Shown here piece by piece: positions 12,031-24,180 of a stretch of 64,000 bases of DNA. The notes under the pieces are model-generated. The model was not told where the DNA came from. It searched no databases and worked only from the letters and a program-made list of their open reading frames with translations. The position numbers and the translations under genes were made by a program. Origin of the DNA: Anagrus nilaparvatae (taxonomy: Eukaryota; Arthropoda; Insecta; Hymenoptera; Mymaridae); the NCBI GenBank assembly GCA_022575985.1, contig JAKSXM010000147.1, positions 24,958,001 through 25,022,000 on the forward strand, in the 5' to 3' direction. Positions within the stretch are counted from its first letter, which is position 1, and every line of letters starts with the position of its first letter.

Positions 12031-12599
12031 GATAATAATTTTCGAAATTATATGCAGAGTAAATTATACATACCCAGCGAAATACAAGTTAAAACTATCA
12101 TAAATAATTTTTAGGAAATCCCATTTCTTTATTATAATAATAATGAATAATAATATAAGCAAAAGTAAATTATGCATACCCGCAGTGAAATTTATATTTA
12201 AAAATAATACTTAAAACTGTCATTAAAAATTTTTAGGAAATTCCATTTCTTTATTGAATAATAATATAAACAAAAGCGCGCTGCTGAAAGAGAAGAGCAT
12301 AATAGGATAGAAAGAGAAAGAATGAATAAATATTTTAATATAAAAGAAAAAGCATTGACCTAACTATTAAAATTATCATATTAATGTTGTAGGTTGTTGG
12401 TTTATCTAACACTATGTTGATTCAACAAAGATTTAAGTGGTTAACTTAACAATTTTAATTTTGCTTGAATCAACAAAGTATTTGTTGGTTTAATGTTTTT
12501 ATTTGACAATTCAACGTTTAATCTTTCCATTCAACAAACTTACAATACTAATCATATTTCAGTAACGTAATACGTTTAGTTTGTCTTATATTTTTTTTA

Positions 12600-13135
12600 C
12601 GTGTGTGTATGTATGTAACCGGTGATATTTCACAACCAAAATTAAGTTCAGCTCCAATTCTGGTCAATAAAATATTATTTTTACTTTTATTATGGAGTTA
12701 AGACCTAATTTTTTTTTCAAAAATTTTTTCACCAAAAAAGCTCTAGGTACTTTTTTTTTTTTAATTTGGATGTAACACCTCATTTATTTCCATGAAAGTA
12801 CTTATATTTGAAAGTATGATTTTTACTCGATATCTCGAATCTGATAAAATAATTTTTTGAAAATTTTTTCCCTAAAATTTTCCTCAAAAAAAAATACAAA
12901 AAATACCAATTTTTTTTTCTTTTTGGACGTAGTTCCTTATTTATTTCTACGAGAGTACTAGTTTTAGAAAGTTCGTTTATAGTAATTTTTCGAATCTGAT
13001 ACCGAATTTGTTCAAAAACTTTTAAAAGTTAATAGAAATGTATGTATGATTGAATGCTTGTAATCGGTGATATCTGTGGCATATTGAAGTATTAAGCTTA
13101 TTGTTTGAGGAACCTTAGCTAGTTGGCAGGGTATT
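12600..13135 (+). repeat. Right part of the interrupted dispersed repeat
   Basis: Resumes at the GT microsatellite, continues AACCGGTGATATTTCACAA and ends near GAGGAACCTTAGCTAGTTGG. It contains repeated blocks of about 150 bp (ATTTATTTC..GAAAGTACT). Same family as 50268-51240 and 59091-60175. Confidence 0.6.
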
Positions 13136-15849
13136 TTTTTTCAGTTTTTAATGACGACTCTCAAGAAATATCGGTTTTTTTCTGGAAAATTAACATAATT
13201 AAATTTGAATATATTTCAGTATAAAAATGTACCACACAACTACAAAAATAGCTGCTCAAAATATTTTGGGCATCTTATTTTTTCAGGAAACTTTTTTTAC
13301 CAGAACATTGAAAAACCAAAATTTCCTTTTTAAATGTCAGCCTAATATACATGTATAAAATTTTCTCTTTGTTTAATCTTTTACATACAAAATTTAAAAT
13401 GAAGGTATATTTGGATAATATTATAAACCAATGTATAATTTAACTTGAATGTATACAATAGTGTATTTCTAATAATACAATTAAATTAAGCTAACAAGTT
13501 GTATTAAGCTACATTATAACTGTATTATAAGAATTATATGGCTCTTTCTTTAGAAAGTGAAGTTTCTTTGAAGCTTTGTATTTGAAGGAATTCAATGATG
13601 TTTGTAGAGCTTTACTTCAAAGCTATTTTTCTTCAATTCTTAATTGCATTGAATTGGAGCTTTTTAAACATTTTCTAAGGGTTTTGAAGATATTGTGGTA
13701 TACTTTTAAGAAAAGTAATTTTAAGTATCTAGGACAAAAAATTACAACTGGTTTGTTAACTTACAACTAAAGAACACGGAATTTTGGTAAAATTTATATT
13801 TTGAATCTTGAAGATATAATTTTATGTCCTTTATAATTTTAAGCCAAAAAAAATAATTTTTAGCTCCTGAAATCCTTATAATTCTATACCCCTTTATCGA
13901 AATTATTCCAAGTCCTTAAACCAGGATTATTCTAAGTCTCTAAACTCAAATTATTTTTTTCTATGTTTAAAAAATGGCTATTATTTTCTAAACTTGATTA
14001 ATTTTGCTAAATTCTGTGTGTGTTGAATATAGTAAAGCACTATAGCTAAAGTACATGGGATTTAAAAAAATTAATCATATGACCGAAATGACAAATAATA
14101 CCTCAGGTCACATATAAATGCAATCCAATAGTGAAGCTTCTGCACGGTTGAATAGATTTGAGTAGTTTTTGGTCATTGACGAAGTAAAACCGAATGTACA
14201 ACACTGGGTCAGCGTAAAAAAGAATTTCACATTTGATAACAGTTTTACAATTTTTTGACCTAATTAGCTATTTTTTTCAGTTTCAAAACCTATTTTCTTT
14301 TATTATTAATATTAACAGTTTAATTTTTAATTTCTACTATCTCAGAAATTACTTACTTTTCTAGAAATTGTAAAAGTCAAGTTTGAATTTTTAGCATCAA
14401 ATAAAATTTTTGTTATTGAAAAATGATCCAATCATAAAACTAATTGTGGTTAAAGTCATAACCATTATTGAAGACGCTTAAAAACATTATTTGAACATGA
14501 CTATTCCATTGCTTAAAATTGCATACCAAACATCTAAAATTTTATGACCATTTCATACACGATAATTAAAATGTATTAAAATGTATTAATAAAAAAAATC
14601 TCACTGCAGGAATTTGGAATAAAAGGTTTATTTGTAAGAGAAACGACCGTATACATTCATATAATCTTTTAATGCCTCAAGGCATATTCAAAGAGTATTT
14701 TAAGTTAAAGAAACTTTAATTAATATAGTTTTGTGGTTTTGTGAATTTGTTCTTATGATAATAATAATAATAACAAAATAATAATAATGATTTAACTTTT
14801 GAATTTATTCTTTTATTAATTTAAATTTATTTTTTGTATCTAAATTTCATAAAAAATAAAATATACTTTTATATAATTGCTTTAGTTTTAAAACTATAAA
14901 CGTGAATTTAATAATTTGATTAAATTTGAAAAAAATAAGTGTTAGTATTTGAAATTTGTAAAGGTGCTGGAAATCTGGAATATCAATATACACACAAGTA
15001 TATGTGCAGCTTTGTTTGAGTTACTGAACTGCTAAATCGATTAAACCAATTGTGTTTCAACAAGTCTGCAAAAAAAACTAATTTAATTCTGTGAGAACTC
15101 TACTAAAACTATAAAAAAAAGCAAAAAAAAAGAAGGAAGAAATTACTTTTAAGATTGTCGAAGTATAGAAGTGCTTTCACTTATTAAGCTTTAGTAATCT
15201 TGAAGTTCTTCCCTACTAAATCATTTCGAATGTACGAAATGGCTAGAAAAAAAATACAACTCTTGTATTTCGTATATTTTTTTTTTGTTAGATGAAATTT
15301 AAAAACTAATGTTACTTAAACAAAAGCTAGGAAACTTTTCATCGCACTTGAGAATCGACCCAACAAAAAGTTTTGATTTATTTATGATAATGAATTATTC
15401 AAATGAATTAATAAATATTTTTCGTGCACTTTAATATTTATAATTTTAAACTTATATATTTCGAACGTTAACTTATATACAAAAAAAAAGAAAAAAAACT
15501 ATAAAAATTGGTGAAAAATTGAGGCAAATTTAGTAAAATTATGGTTATTTTTATTTTATTATTGCGGGTGGATTTGAAATAAATACATAAATAAAAGTCT
15601 TAACTGTTTTCTTTGGTAATTTTGAAAAATTTTGATTAAGAATAGTGATTTACTGCCCTTCATTTGTTATCATTTGGATGAATGTGGAAATTTTTTAGAG
15701 CCCCTGTAAAAAAATTTAACCATAATATGGCCATAATTTATGGTGGTGTTAGGATTTATGACTATAACTTATGGCCATCTGATTAAAGTTTTGAGACCCC
15801 CAAAAGCTATAAAAAACTGATTGTAAAAAATTCTGTGTTAGCGTATGAG
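13136..15849. other. Intergenic AT-rich DNA with minisatellite traces
   Basis: About 13740-13990 matches 23260-23400 and includes degenerate 24-bp minisatellite units (TCCTTAAACCAGGATTATTC). About 15775-15840 is a fragment of the repeat seen at 9378. (TAA)n-rich simple sequence occurs near 14758. The 64-codon frame at 13576 has no support as a gene. Confidence 0.45.
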
Positions 15850-16238
15850 TACACTGTAAAAAGTAACTTTCTTATATTAACAAAAAAATTAGAACATTTT
15901 CGAAAAATTAGTAAATTTTCGAAAATAATCGTAAATTTACTAAATTTAGTATATTATCGAAAAATTCGAGAATTATCGATTTTTTTTTGTGATTTTACGA
16001 AAAAAGTTGTAAATTCACAACTATTTTTCGTCAATTTACAACTATTTTTTGCAAATTTTTGAAAAAAAATTGTAAATTATCAATTTTTCTTTATAATTCG
16101 AAAAACAATCGAGAATGCTTGAATTTTTTGTTAATATACTAACTTTAGTAATAATACGATTTTTTTCGAAAATTTACTAATTTTTCGAAAATACTCCAAT
16201 TTTTTTGTTAATATAAGAAAGTTACTTTTTACAGTGTA
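15850..16238. mobile_element. Palindromic MITE copy 3 (TA-flanked)
   Basis: Element 15852-16236 with intact CACTGTAAAAAGTAAC and GTTACTTTTTACAGTG ends and TA on both sides. Its insertion truncates a dispersed-repeat fragment on the left. The 75-codon frame across it is a by-product of the repeat. Confidence 0.88.
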
Positions 16239-19060
16239 TTTATTTCAAGGGGGGTATTACCCCCTTTAGCCCCTCCTCTAGATACGCGTCTGTTACCAAA
16301 ACTAAACTGGACCAAAACAAAATATTTCATTTTTAATGTTTAAATAGATTTTTTTTTTAAAAGAAATTCTAGGGATGATTTCTAGACATTTTTGACCAAA
16401 TATTGAAAATTCTTAAAAAATCCTTAAAAATACAAATAATTCGTTTGATTAAAACTATCATTATAAAAACAAAGAATTTCAATAAACTGATTATAAAAAT
16501 AAGGTTAATTAATAAAATACAGAAATTTTAATATAAATAAATAAATTGTTTTCATGCTTCATTTACAGAGTTATTATTTAATTAAGTTAGTCTCTATAGT
16601 ATAATTTATCATTTTTTGATCAAGTTTTATAGCATCCGAATTTATTATTGTTTTAAAATTTATATAAAAGCTATTAAACTTAAATTCATTATAAAATGTA
16701 ATCTATTATAGGTAGATTTTATATTCTTAAATTAAACTCAGCTTTAAAAAAAAAAAATTATTTTCTATATTCAAAATTTTATTAAAATAAATTAAGTTAA
16801 CGCTTGCATATTTAAATATACATTAAGAAAAATATGTAAATTTAAAATATAATCCTTCTTAAATAAAGTGTTTTTTCTTATATTTTTTTTCCCCTTTTTT
16901 ATTATTTTTTATACTTACGTAGCAAATACATAATCTGTTAGGTAAAAAAGAATGGGGGAGAAACTTAAGTATAATCCTTTAGAATTGCGATTTGCCATAT
17001 TTAGTTATACTTTACTTGCTTCAGCTCATTTAAAATATTGATTTTAAGCTTTGCGTAAATATATATGAGTGGTTTTAGGAGTTCTTCAAAGACTGTCTCC
17101 AAAGAGTTGTTTAATTGTACACATTTTTTATATTAAACAAAAATTTTACCGAAATTCAAATTCTAATTTTTTAGTTCCTAAAGGACGTAAAGCATGAAAC
17201 TCAGAGGCGATTTTAGGAATTTTCGTTTCTTTCATTTATTTTAATCGAGTGTTTCTCTGTTGGTCCAAATTTTTCTATGTCTATGAAAATCATATTTTTG
17301 CGAAAAAATGGTATACAACGAGCCCAGTAGTAAAAGGCTTAGAATTACTGAGCCTGTGTCCAGTAAAGTAAAAAAAATTATCCAAATTGCACAGAAAGGG
17401 TGCGATTCACGCGATGAAACCGAATTCATTTCCGAGGTGAAGCCGAGGATAGTAAAATATTCTTCCCTGCCAATGGAGAGAATAATAATTTTAATCAAAA
17501 ACTTGTAAATATGATTTACATTACAGAGTAAAACAGTGTTTTAACATTGTGTCTATCACAAAAATGTATAGAGATTTTTGGCCCTTAGGAAAGAATATAC
17601 CACATACTTAGGAAAAGTAAAGAGCATTTATTTTCAGTTGAAATTTATTTTCTTGTAATGAATATTATAATACAAAAATGAAATTTGAACAAAATTAGAA
17701 AATCCACGAAACACATGAACTTTTGCACAAAAAAAATAATGGAAATGCTCATATACGTATAATGCTAAATAAATTTAAGCTTTAAGTATAATATTATGAT
17801 AGAGTATATTATTGCCATATATTTACTGGATAAATTCTATAGACACTTTTTATGTCACTGTCGGTTAATAAATATTCTCATTATACTTTCTTATTAATAA
17901 ATATACATTTTATTGTCATATTAAAATAGAAAAATAATTTTGCTTTAACTAACCAAATTCAAAGGTATTTTACGTGCGATTTGAGCTATTCTTTATTTTT
18001 CTGGGCATGGGTCGTAATATACTATTTTTTTATTTTTGGAATGATCGACTATAATTATTTGAGGCCAGGCCTGTTCGAGGCAAAAAACTCAATTATAATA
18101 AATCAAAGTGCATTTTTTAGTAAAAAATCCTTTTTGTGGCAAAGTGATTCTTTTCGTGGAAAATAGAAAATATTCTTCAATTTAAAAATTTTTTAATTTA
18201 CCAAAATAGGATACTTTCCCCAGTAGTCAAATTTAATGATTTAGATAATATTATGGTTTATAGATATTAGAAACTTTGTTATTTGTTTTAATTTTGGAAT
18301 GTACTACTTCTAAAATATGATCATGATATAACGCCAGAGGCACGCAATTTATAAATATATTTCAAAGATATATTTAATGAACAAGGTTCGTTTATATTAT
18401 TTACGTCATTAATTTAAATTTGTTGTTTGAATATTTGTTTATTTAAATTTAAAGTTATTATAGAAACTAAATTTGCATGAAATTTTAACAAATTCTGTGA
18501 ATCAATATTTTAAAATTAAATTTTCTATCAAATAAATTATAAATATCGATAATATTTATAATAATAAAACATTAATTTTATGAATTTGTTAATTTAAACT
18601 ATGTTAAAATAGTTTTATTTAATACTAATAGTTTTTATTCTAAAAAATTAAATAAATGCTTTTAATTATTAATTTTTTTTTGATTATGTATTATGCATAC
18701 AATATAATGAAAATAGTTTTTCGATATTTTATTCTTCTTCAAACTATTGATCAATTTTTTTTTTGTGAATCTCTAGCTAATACACATTTTAAATATTATT
18801 TATAAACAATTTTCTAACTCGTAATTAAAAAAAGAAAAAAAATAAATTTAAAAAAATAATATATAAATAATTATTTTTTAAAATAATTAAAAAAAATACA
18901 TTTTTTTTAAACAATAAAAATTTTCAACTATCACATAAAGTATTGCCCTTTCAGCCTTGGAAAAGATAAAAAAATCAGTGAAATGGCCCAAAAATATATA
19001 AATATTAAAGCTCTTTTTTCCATTAATTTAATCCAACCACGATAAATACAAGCGCAATAA
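16239..19060. other. Gene-free AT-rich stretch
   Basis: No gene could be supported. About 17425-17460 carries the dispersed phrase TTCCGAGGTGAAGCCGAGGA, and about 17970-18040 a related GTGCGATTTGAG..GGGTCGTAAT segment. A 66-codon frame at 17308-17508 overlaps that repeat and is judged non-genic. The rest is simple AT sequence. Confidence 0.45.
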
Positions 19061-19064
19061 AAAA

Positions 19065-19340
19065 ACTGATAAACGGTTTGCGTAAGCACAAGCAAAATGC
19101 ATGGAACATGTTTACTTCCAGCTGAGGGCTAGGTATAATGCAAATGTTACACAACGTTACAATACCATTTGCTATTTAATTTGCAATTATCCTGATTCCA
19201 TAAACCCGTGAATTATTACAAGTCCCTAAGCCTGAATTATTCTAAGCCCCATATGACCCCCCTCTCTCTTAAATCGGGTACATTTGACCCCTCCTTGATT
19301 TTCAGATTTCCAAGGTACACCCTCCCTTTAAACATTATCT
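19065..19340 (+). repeat. Element with TGCATGGAACATGTTTAC end and minisatellite
   Basis: Starts near AACGGTTTGCGTAAGCACAA, then GCATGGAACATGTTTAC and GCTGAGGGCTAGGT, followed by a few 24-bp units (CCCTAAGCCTGAATTATTC) and a GACCCC-rich tail. It aligns along its length with 28360-28780. Non-coding. Confidence 0.6.
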
Positions 19341-20929
19341 ATGTTAACTAGCCTCAAATGACCTAAATTGGGCTATAGCGGGAAACATGAACATTTCCGG
19401 AAAAAAGAACAATTTATTTTATATTCTTAATACACAACAGGCCATATAGGCCACGTCTGGATATGAGACCAGGAAGATTTTAAACAAGAAGTACTTTCTT
19501 CAAAGCACAACCAATGTTGCTCAAAAAGTTTTAAATTCAAGTCTAATATATTAGGAAACGAAGATAAAACAAGAACAACCTGACAGTAAACATCTGAATT
19601 ATAAAAATTTGTTTTAATTTTGCAATTTGAAAAAAAAAAAAATAAATTTCCATAAATCATAATTAAGATATTTTTTATTCGCGAATATATTTAAATATTT
19701 TAATAATTTTAAAAAGACCTCATTTGAATAATTTAAAAACTCTTAAAAAATAAAAAGCATTTTTATATTATTTTCCTTTTTATTAAATTTTCTATACTTT
19801 TTCAATTTAACATTATAAAATCTTCTTACACATGATGTGTCTCTTATACGCAGTCATTGATCTGAAAAAAGAAGCAAAAGTAAAATAACTGAAAATACCG
19901 AGGTTGTGAAAAAGACGAAGATTAATGACACAAGTATTTTTCTTTTTTTTTTTATTCTTTACTACTTTACTTACTCTTTTTCAATGTGAAATATCCTATT
20001 CACATTTTTATACACATAAATTTCCATACATACTGCAGTAAACTTTGATCCATTAAAAGGTTTCATTTTGTTCATACAATTTAATAGAAAAAATTTTTAA
20101 GCACATTTATTATTTACATAAATTATAATTTCTGTTTTTTTATTATGAAAATTAATTTTTTTGAAATAATAATTTAAAATTATAATTTTTAAAATTAACA
20201 AGTAAAATTTTATAATTATTATTACTTTACTTTTATATCTAAAAGGTACTAGAACATTACAAAGAATAACAAAGCTTTTACAACAACTACTTAATGTTTT
20301 ACAAATCTCAATAATGTAGCTACTAAACTTTTACTTCATTCATCTTCTTGCTAAATGACAATCCTTTGTCGTTATTCTTGTTAAAGAGTATTATAGTTAT
20401 GTATGTTTTTGTGTATACATGAAGATTATTATTCATTATTAACTAGTTAATAAATAAAGTACTCTGTAAAAGCTTTGAGCTTTTTTATGATAAATGAGAA
20501 AAAGATTTTTTCAAGAATCATTATTTTTTCTAACTATGATAAATATTTATTTTTTTTATTTAGTTTTTGAACTTTATTTTTATGTCAAAGATCATTTTAG
20601 CCCTGCATAGTTGAATGTAAATTGGGTCACTTGGTGACTTAATACAAAAATACAGGGAGGGTGATTACTTACTGGCCGTTGATGGATTTGTTAGAGTATA
20701 GATTTTTTGAGTCGCTGATCATAAATTTCTGGTCTTATTTATTAAAAATTAACGATATACTTAAATAAAAAAATTACTACAAAAAGCCTACAATTATTTT
20801 TAAAATGATTAAAATTGATTTTGGAAATTTAAGGATTTTATATTTCCTTGTAATTTGAAAAAACTCAAGATTTCAGAATTAAGATTTGAAGCCTAAATAT
20901 AGCAAAAACACCCCCTTTAAGGGTTGTTT
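19341..20929. other. Intergenic AT-rich DNA
   Basis: Nothing gene-like. The 77-codon minus frame at 19427-19660 lacks any domain or splice context. Mostly simple AT sequence. Confidence 0.45.
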
Positions 20930-21240
20930 TAAACCTCTAAAATTAACAGCATATTGTAATTCAAAATAAATCTATGTTAGATGCGAACACTTTTTTCAAA
21001 ACTTTTTTTAAAAGTTTGTGCAAGCCTACTTATATGTGATAAGTAAGTTTTTCGATACACTGATTTCAAATTCTTAGGTCCTGACTCCGAAAAATTAGCC
21101 CTAATACCGAAAAACCGTATTTTTCGGTTAATTTAGAACGCCTTTTTGACATATTTCATAAGAAACAGTTTTAATTGTGTTTAAAATGATAAGTTATATG
21201 TTTTTGAGGTAGTTGAATAAGAATATTTAGCCGACCCCAA
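20930..21240 (+). repeat. Dispersed repeat, second copy of 8740-9010
   Basis: Shares TATGTTAGATGCRAACACT, then AATACCGAAAAACCGTATTT and the following AT-rich block with the region at 8740-9010. Non-coding. Confidence 0.5.
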
Positions 21241-21339
21241 AAACTTTCTCCGAATGCCATTTATGGGCCTCTATCAGCCCGTTTTTTGCGTTTTTTCTAC
21301 ATATTACAGGGATGTAACTAATGGGTATGCAGGGGATGC

Positions 21340-21840
21340 GATCGCGTATTGGTGCAAATACTCCAGTCAAAAACGGGTTTGGGTAGACTTACGGTTGCGA
21401 ATACGAGATTAGCTCAAGTATAGGTTTTTTGGGTCGCTGAACATGAAAATCGGGGTCATTTGGCGAAGTAAATGGGGCTGCAACCTTAAATTTGCAAAAA
21501 TAAAAAGGGGGGTCTTTTCGCTATTTTGGCACTTTTTGCAGCCAGATTTGGTTCACATGGGTTTTTTGTGTCGCTGAAAACGAATTTCATGGATTTTTTA
21601 ATGAAAAATTAATATTTCACCCTTATATTAGCTAAAACTACCCCCAAAAGGCGAATTCATCAGAAATACCCCCTTTGGGGGTAGTTTTTGCAAATTTAAG
21701 GGTGAAGACCCATTTTCTTAGCCAAATGACTCCGCTTTTTGTGTTCAGCGACCCAAAAAACCTATACTAGAATAAATCTCGTATTCGCAACCGTAAGTCC
21801 ACCCCCCACCCCCCGTATTTTGACTGAAGTAAATGGCTTG
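21340..21840. repeat. Fold-back repeat made of ~140-bp family units
   Basis: The arm at about 21359-21510 (CTCCAGTCAAAA, TTACGGTTGCGAATACGAGA, GGTTTTTTGGGTCGCTGA) returns as reverse complement at about 21690-21837. The arms belong to the tandem family at 7560-8075; here two copies face each other and could form a stem of about 150 bp with a ~180-bp loop. Confidence 0.65.
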
Positions 21841-23260
21841 AACGCCGAAAGGCCGCATTTGCATAACGAATAGATGAATAAAAGTAACATTAAAATCATG
21901 ATTGGAGTAAAAATTCGATCTATGAATACCAGGCTTACATAGCACCAAGTTTCTTATAATTGAAATAAAAAAATGAATTTTTCTTCACAATTTGTGCAAT
22001 GATCAATTTTCTTTAGTGAGGGCGAAGATTCACATATTTTCACCCTAGTTAACAAAATAACTATTACAAACCTACAATAGTTTATAAATCAGTAAACACA
22101 AAGTTTTATTCAAATCTTCTCTGAAATAAGTTTTCAAAAAGTTCATTTTTCAGACATCGCATAATAAGATTTCAAAACTTGTTAAATCAAAAATTTAAAA
22201 TAAAAATATGACAAGGAAAACTTCATAATTTTAAAACAAATTTTTAATAACGAAATAAAGTTACAAACTTACAAAGTTTATTTAAAACAAAACATGTATA
22301 TGAAAAGTATTTTAATAAAATATTAATATAAGAAAATCTCATTAAAAACTTTCAAGGTTACTTAAGAATTTTTGATTAGTTTTATATGCATTTATATTAA
22401 TATTTATTATTTACACATACGCAAAAATATATATTCCCTAATCTATATCAGTAAAATACGTTAACAGAAGGGTTAATAGATATTCAACGTAATAATATAC
22501 TCATGATTTTCATTTTAGAGTATAGTAAAATTCCCCAAAGATTCATAAATTTATTAATATAGGTATTTTTAACTTATTAATATCAAATTTAAATATTATA
22601 AAAGCTAAATTGCTTGATAAACGAACATTAAAATAAAAGCTTTCTAAAAATAAATTATTCAAAAAATTATTATATAAAATATACCATTGCCCTATACAGA
22701 TATTTTTAACAAAAACGGTTTTTAAGTGTTACAAATTTTATTTAAAAATTTTTGTTGGTTATTTCTAAAAAACCTTTAAAATCTTGGAATCTACAATATT
22801 GCACTATAATAATATTCTTTCAATGTTCCATTTTCACTTGGACTTATGTTGGCTGAATTTGATTGTAGAAATATTATTAAACAAAGAAATTTTAGTAAAT
22901 GTTGAACTCTGGAGGTGAAATTAACCTTACACCATACTCTACCTCACACCAATTGAATTACTGAAGTAAAAAAGTTGACCTTAATTAAATCTGAAGTATC
23001 AGTACATTTCCGAGAGTTTATATGGGTCCCTTATGATAATAATATACATTTCCATTATTAGGGAAAAATGGGCCTGTTCTGGGCCTAAATTAAATTTCTG
23101 TTTTCAAAGATGATCCTTAGGTTAAAAATTAATTCTCCAAATGGATTTAGCATAATAAAAATAGTCCTACACCATGCAAAATCGAGTGCAAAATGCTATT
23201 TGAGGCCAAAATATTTGTGGATAAAGTGAACGTTAAAGCAAAAATTAATTTATAAGGCTC
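21841..23260. other. Gene-free AT-rich stretch
   Basis: No supported gene, RNA or defined repeat. Confidence 0.45.
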
Positions 23261-24180
23261 AAAACTTACAACCGGTTTGTGGAATTAAATTTATATTTTT
23301 AATCTTGAAGCCTTTTATTATAATTTTTATAATTTTTATAATATATTTTTTATAATTTTAAGTCCTTAACTCAAAAAAAAATGTCCCTAAATGAATATTA
23401 TTAACATGGAACATGTTCATTGAATGGGGTATTTGAAAAAGTTTAGGCAGGAGGGGGGTGTGAAAAATGGACGTTTTTAGGAGTGTGGTGAAATATTAAC
23501 GCTTTTAGGGATAACTAGCACAAACCAGTTATAATTATTTTATTGACTAAACTCAAATTATTCCAAGTCCCTTAAGGACTTAAGAAGGTTGGACAATTTT
23601 TTTTATCGCATTCTAAATTATCGACGCCACATACATATGTGACATCATATATGTATTAGTATAATTTCAGGTTATTTACATAGTTTTTATTTATTTATTT
23701 AAAATTAAAGTCTATAAGGTGGGGAAAATAAATTGAAAATTTAATCTTTGATCATTTATTCATCATTTTGTGCTAATTTTAATCTCCTGTGTCATCATTT
23801 TCATATTTTTTCAAAGCTCCAAAGTATTGTTCCCATAAGATCAATGTTAAAACTCCGATTTTATTTTCTTAATTAAAAAAAAGTTAATGCTATAAGAGGG
23901 GTAAAATAAAGTTTATTTCAGTTTTAAAATGTTTAAATTTTAATATGTTTCCTATTTCATTAAGTTCTGTCATCATTTTCTACAACCCTATTAATACCTT
24001 AACCCAGATTATTCGAACTCTCTAATCCTAAATTATTCCAAGTCCTTAAATCAAAATCATTGTAAGTCCCTAAATCAAAATTATTCGATGCCCCTAAACC
24101 TGGGTTATTCTAAGTACCTAAATTGAAAATATTCTAAATCCCTAAACCCAGATTTTCAGTCCATTTTTATCCTTGAAAAT
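23260..24180. repeat. Minisatellite-bearing element(s), 24-bp unit
   Basis: Contains AACATGGAACATGTTCATTG (about 23403) followed by a G-rich block (GGCAGGAGGGGGGTG) and, at about 23560-23580 and 24000-24150, degenerate units of the form CCCTAAATCnnAATTATTCTAAGT. The GGAACATGTTC-containing end recurs, inverted, at about 58060 in the intron of secreted-protein copy 3. Confidence 0.55.

Larger units (their letters stand above)
9499..12599. mobile_element. ~3.1-kb insertion splitting a dispersed repeat
   Basis: The repeat present at 9378-9498 and 12600-13135 is interrupted inside its GT microsatellite. The inserted block has weakly similar outer ends (CACGGGAAAAAATTCTA against the complement CACGTAAAAAAAATATAAG) and carries the palindrome CAACAAAGTATTTGTTG near both ends (about 9548 and 12470). 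It contains no transposase frame. Inside are a MITE (10040-10332), a 24-bp minisatellite tract (10905-11150) and short dispersed repeats. I infer a composite non-autonomous insertion; boundaries are accurate only to some tens of bases. Confidence 0.4.

Noticed and set aside
15835..16062. 75-codon ORF at 15835
   Set aside because: It lies almost entirely in a MITE, and its phenylalanine/lysine-rich reading is due to the repeat sequence.
17308..17508. 66-codon ORF MVYNEPSSKRLRITEP
   Set aside because: It initially looked protein-like, but its second half is the dispersed phrase also seen at 11490 and 56960, and no splice or promoter context supports it.
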